NCBI GenBank assembly: GCA_963978895.1
Contig: OZ022240.1
Span: 11,567,807 to 11,631,806, forward strand
Source of the DNA: Erpobdella octoculata
Taxonomy: Eukaryota > Annelida > Clitellata > Hirudinida > Erpobdellidae
Length of the DNA stretch: 64,000 nucleotides
Reading direction: 5' to 3'
Part shown: piece after piece, positions 62,781-64,000 of the stretch
Layout of the letters: each line of letters starts with the position of its first letter
Position numbering within the stretch: the stretch's first letter is position 1
Position numbers and translations under genes: made by a program
The notes under the pieces: model-generated
What the model was told of the DNA's origin: nothing
The model's database searches: none
The model's input: only the letters and a program-made list of their open reading frames with translations

Positions 62781-62821
62781 AGGACCACCATATATATATA
62801 TATATATATATATATAAATGT

Positions 62822-62913
62822 CTCAACTTCAGACTCGAACCCACGACTGTCGGATCGGCAACACCGCCTCGCATCATGCCAACTACCTTACCATCTGCGC
62901 CACTTCCACCGCC
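62822..62913 (-). repeat. tRNA-like (SINE) sequence, unit 1
   Basis: Minus strand has A box TGGCGCAGATGG and B box GGTTCGAGTCT at usual spacing, then ATTT and TA repeats. No full cloverleaf acceptor stem was assigned, so it is SINE-like and not a tRNA gene. Confidence 0.6.
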
Positions 62914-63176
62914 AAAAAACAGTGGTTGTTAAGCGCTTTTGTTGGGGTATGTTGAACACAACACTCGACTATGAATGGGTACGAATCAATGCTCGATAGT
63001 ATATAAGTTGTACGGCGTACAATCCGTCACGATCTAATTTAATAGCTATCGAAGATATATATGTTTTATGATATATATTATAAGGAAACATAGCGTTGAT
63101 ATGTTTTTACGAGCCACATATATCAGAAACTTGGATGGCGTACAATCCACCACGAAATAACACAAGATATAAATGT

Positions 63177-63268
63177 CTCAACTTCAGACTCGAACCCACG
63201 ACTGTCGGATCGGCAACACCGCCTCGCATCATGCCAACTACCTTACCATCTGCGCCACTTCCACCGCC
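63177..63268 (-). repeat. tRNA-like (SINE) sequence, unit 2
   Basis: Copy of 62,822-62,913. Confidence 0.6.
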
Positions 63269-63583
63269 AAAAAACAGTGGTTGTTAAGCGCTTTTGTTGG
63301 GGTATGTTGAACACAACACTCGACTATGAATGGGTACGAATCAATGCTCGATAGTATATAAGTTGTACGGCGTACAATCCGTCACGATCTAATTTAATAG
63401 CTATCAAAGATATATATGTTTTATGATATATATTATAAGGAAACATAGCGTTGATATGTTTTTACGAGCCACATATATCAGAAACTTGGATGGCGTACAA
63501 TCCACCACGAAATAACACAAGATATTGTGTTTATGTATGTTTTATAATATATATCATAAAACATATATATCTTCGATAGCTAT

Positions 63584-64000
63584 TTTCTCGACACCATCAT
63601 CACAATAACTGATTCTGGTCCTACTACCAAAGTCTTCATCAAACCAACTAATAATGGAACATGCCTAAATGGTGACAGCGAGTGTCCGGACAGATATAAA
63701 AGAAGTGTTATTAATAGTTATCTCCTCAGAGCTTATCGTTTTTCCGAAACCTGGTCAGATTTCCATAAAGAAATAGTTAGAATCAAGCAGTTATTGGTTA
63801 ACAACAATTATTCTAATAGCTTTGTCGACGGTTTTATTAACAATTTTGTAACCAAAATGAAAACATCTGTGAGTTCGGCTGGGTCTGACGCTGACAAGGG
63901 TCGTGATGTACGCCAGGAGTTCCCCGTGTTCTACAAAAATCAAATGAATCTCAATTACAGAATTGATGAAAGTATTATAAAGAAGATAATAAAAAAGGAA
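63584..64000 (+). CDS. Penelope-like element polyprotein, C-terminal RT part, runs off right edge
   Basis: Open to the end of the window: FLDTIITITDSGPTTKVFIK, PTNNGTCLNGDSECPDRYKR, SVINSYLLRAYRF, then LLVNNNYSNSFVDGFINNF and FPVFYKNQMNLNYRIDE. The FLD...V..KPTN.G..LN, YKR..I.SYL.RA and N.Y....V...I blocks are the C-terminal RT and linker pattern of Penelope-like elements, and VFYKN.M...Y..DE precedes the GIY-YIG nuclease in that family. The nuclease would lie beyond the edge. The 5' part of the element is missing; the frame enters from an inverted fragment of the 355-bp unit. Confidence 0.82.

Larger units (their letters stand above)
62816..63525. repeat. Two tandem 355-bp units
   Basis: Units 62,816-63,170 and 63,171-63,525 are nearly identical (one difference noticed, ATCGAAG versus ATCAAAG). 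Preceded by (TA)n at 62,791-62,815. Each holds a tRNA-like part and two GGCGTACAATCC blocks. Part of the unit returns inverted at 63,535-63,584 next to the PLE fragment, which suggests terminal repeats of that element, though a SINE-derived satellite is also possible. Confidence 0.8.

Overview
The window is a repeat-dense, AT-rich stretch of a eukaryotic genome, most likely an invertebrate animal. It holds a Ty3/Gypsy LTR element, R2/NeSL-like non-LTR elements with a restriction-like endonuclease, Penelope-like (PLE) fragments with hammerhead ribozymes, several hAT DNA transposons, tRNA-derived SINEs and long TA and TATG microsatellites. I see no host protein gene, rRNA gene, functional tRNA gene or CRISPR array. 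The lineage cannot be fixed from the sequence alone.

Layout. A block of about 22.5 kb (about 1,641-24,141) is repeated in direct orientation at about 29,453-50,444, almost without substitutions. Each copy contains, left to right: minus-strand RLE retrotransposon sequence (a 5' part and a 3' part head to tail); an internally deleted Gypsy relic; about 12 kb of AT-rich repeats with recurrent twin hairpins, 374-bp tandem units, inverted PLE/hammerhead fragments and a hAT element carrying a BED-finger remnant; and a minus-strand Gypsy element. In copy 1 the Gypsy element is complete (18,873-24,720, 226-bp LTRs, CAAAC target duplication). In copy 2 it stops inside a foldback repeat of its leader and lacks the 5' LTR. 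Between the copies (24,721-29,452) lie damaged RLE copies, a 290-bp TATG microsatellite and a SINE.

From 50,445 to 64,000 the sequence is single copy but still transposon-derived: a 1,155-bp hAT element with an 8-bp target duplication and a nested hammerhead fragment, a hAT relic without matching target sites, two adjacent hammerhead/PLE fragments, a hAT-Tip100-like element with an 8-bp target duplication, further hAT relics, a Helitron-like end, two tandem 355-bp units with a tRNA-like part, and the C-terminal part of a PLE reverse transcriptase that runs off the right edge.

The most interesting signal is a set of type I hammerhead ribozymes, five distinct loci and nine copies in all (one locus is an inverted pair). 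In every copy the catalytic box CTGANGA runs straight into TG, so an ATG begins on the last base of the box. Most are followed by a short reading frame ending at a conserved ACLK..LIP motif, where the fragment meets TA-rich sequence. Most coding sequence is dead or fragmentary. The one long frame without a visible lesion is the RLE polyprotein at the left edge.
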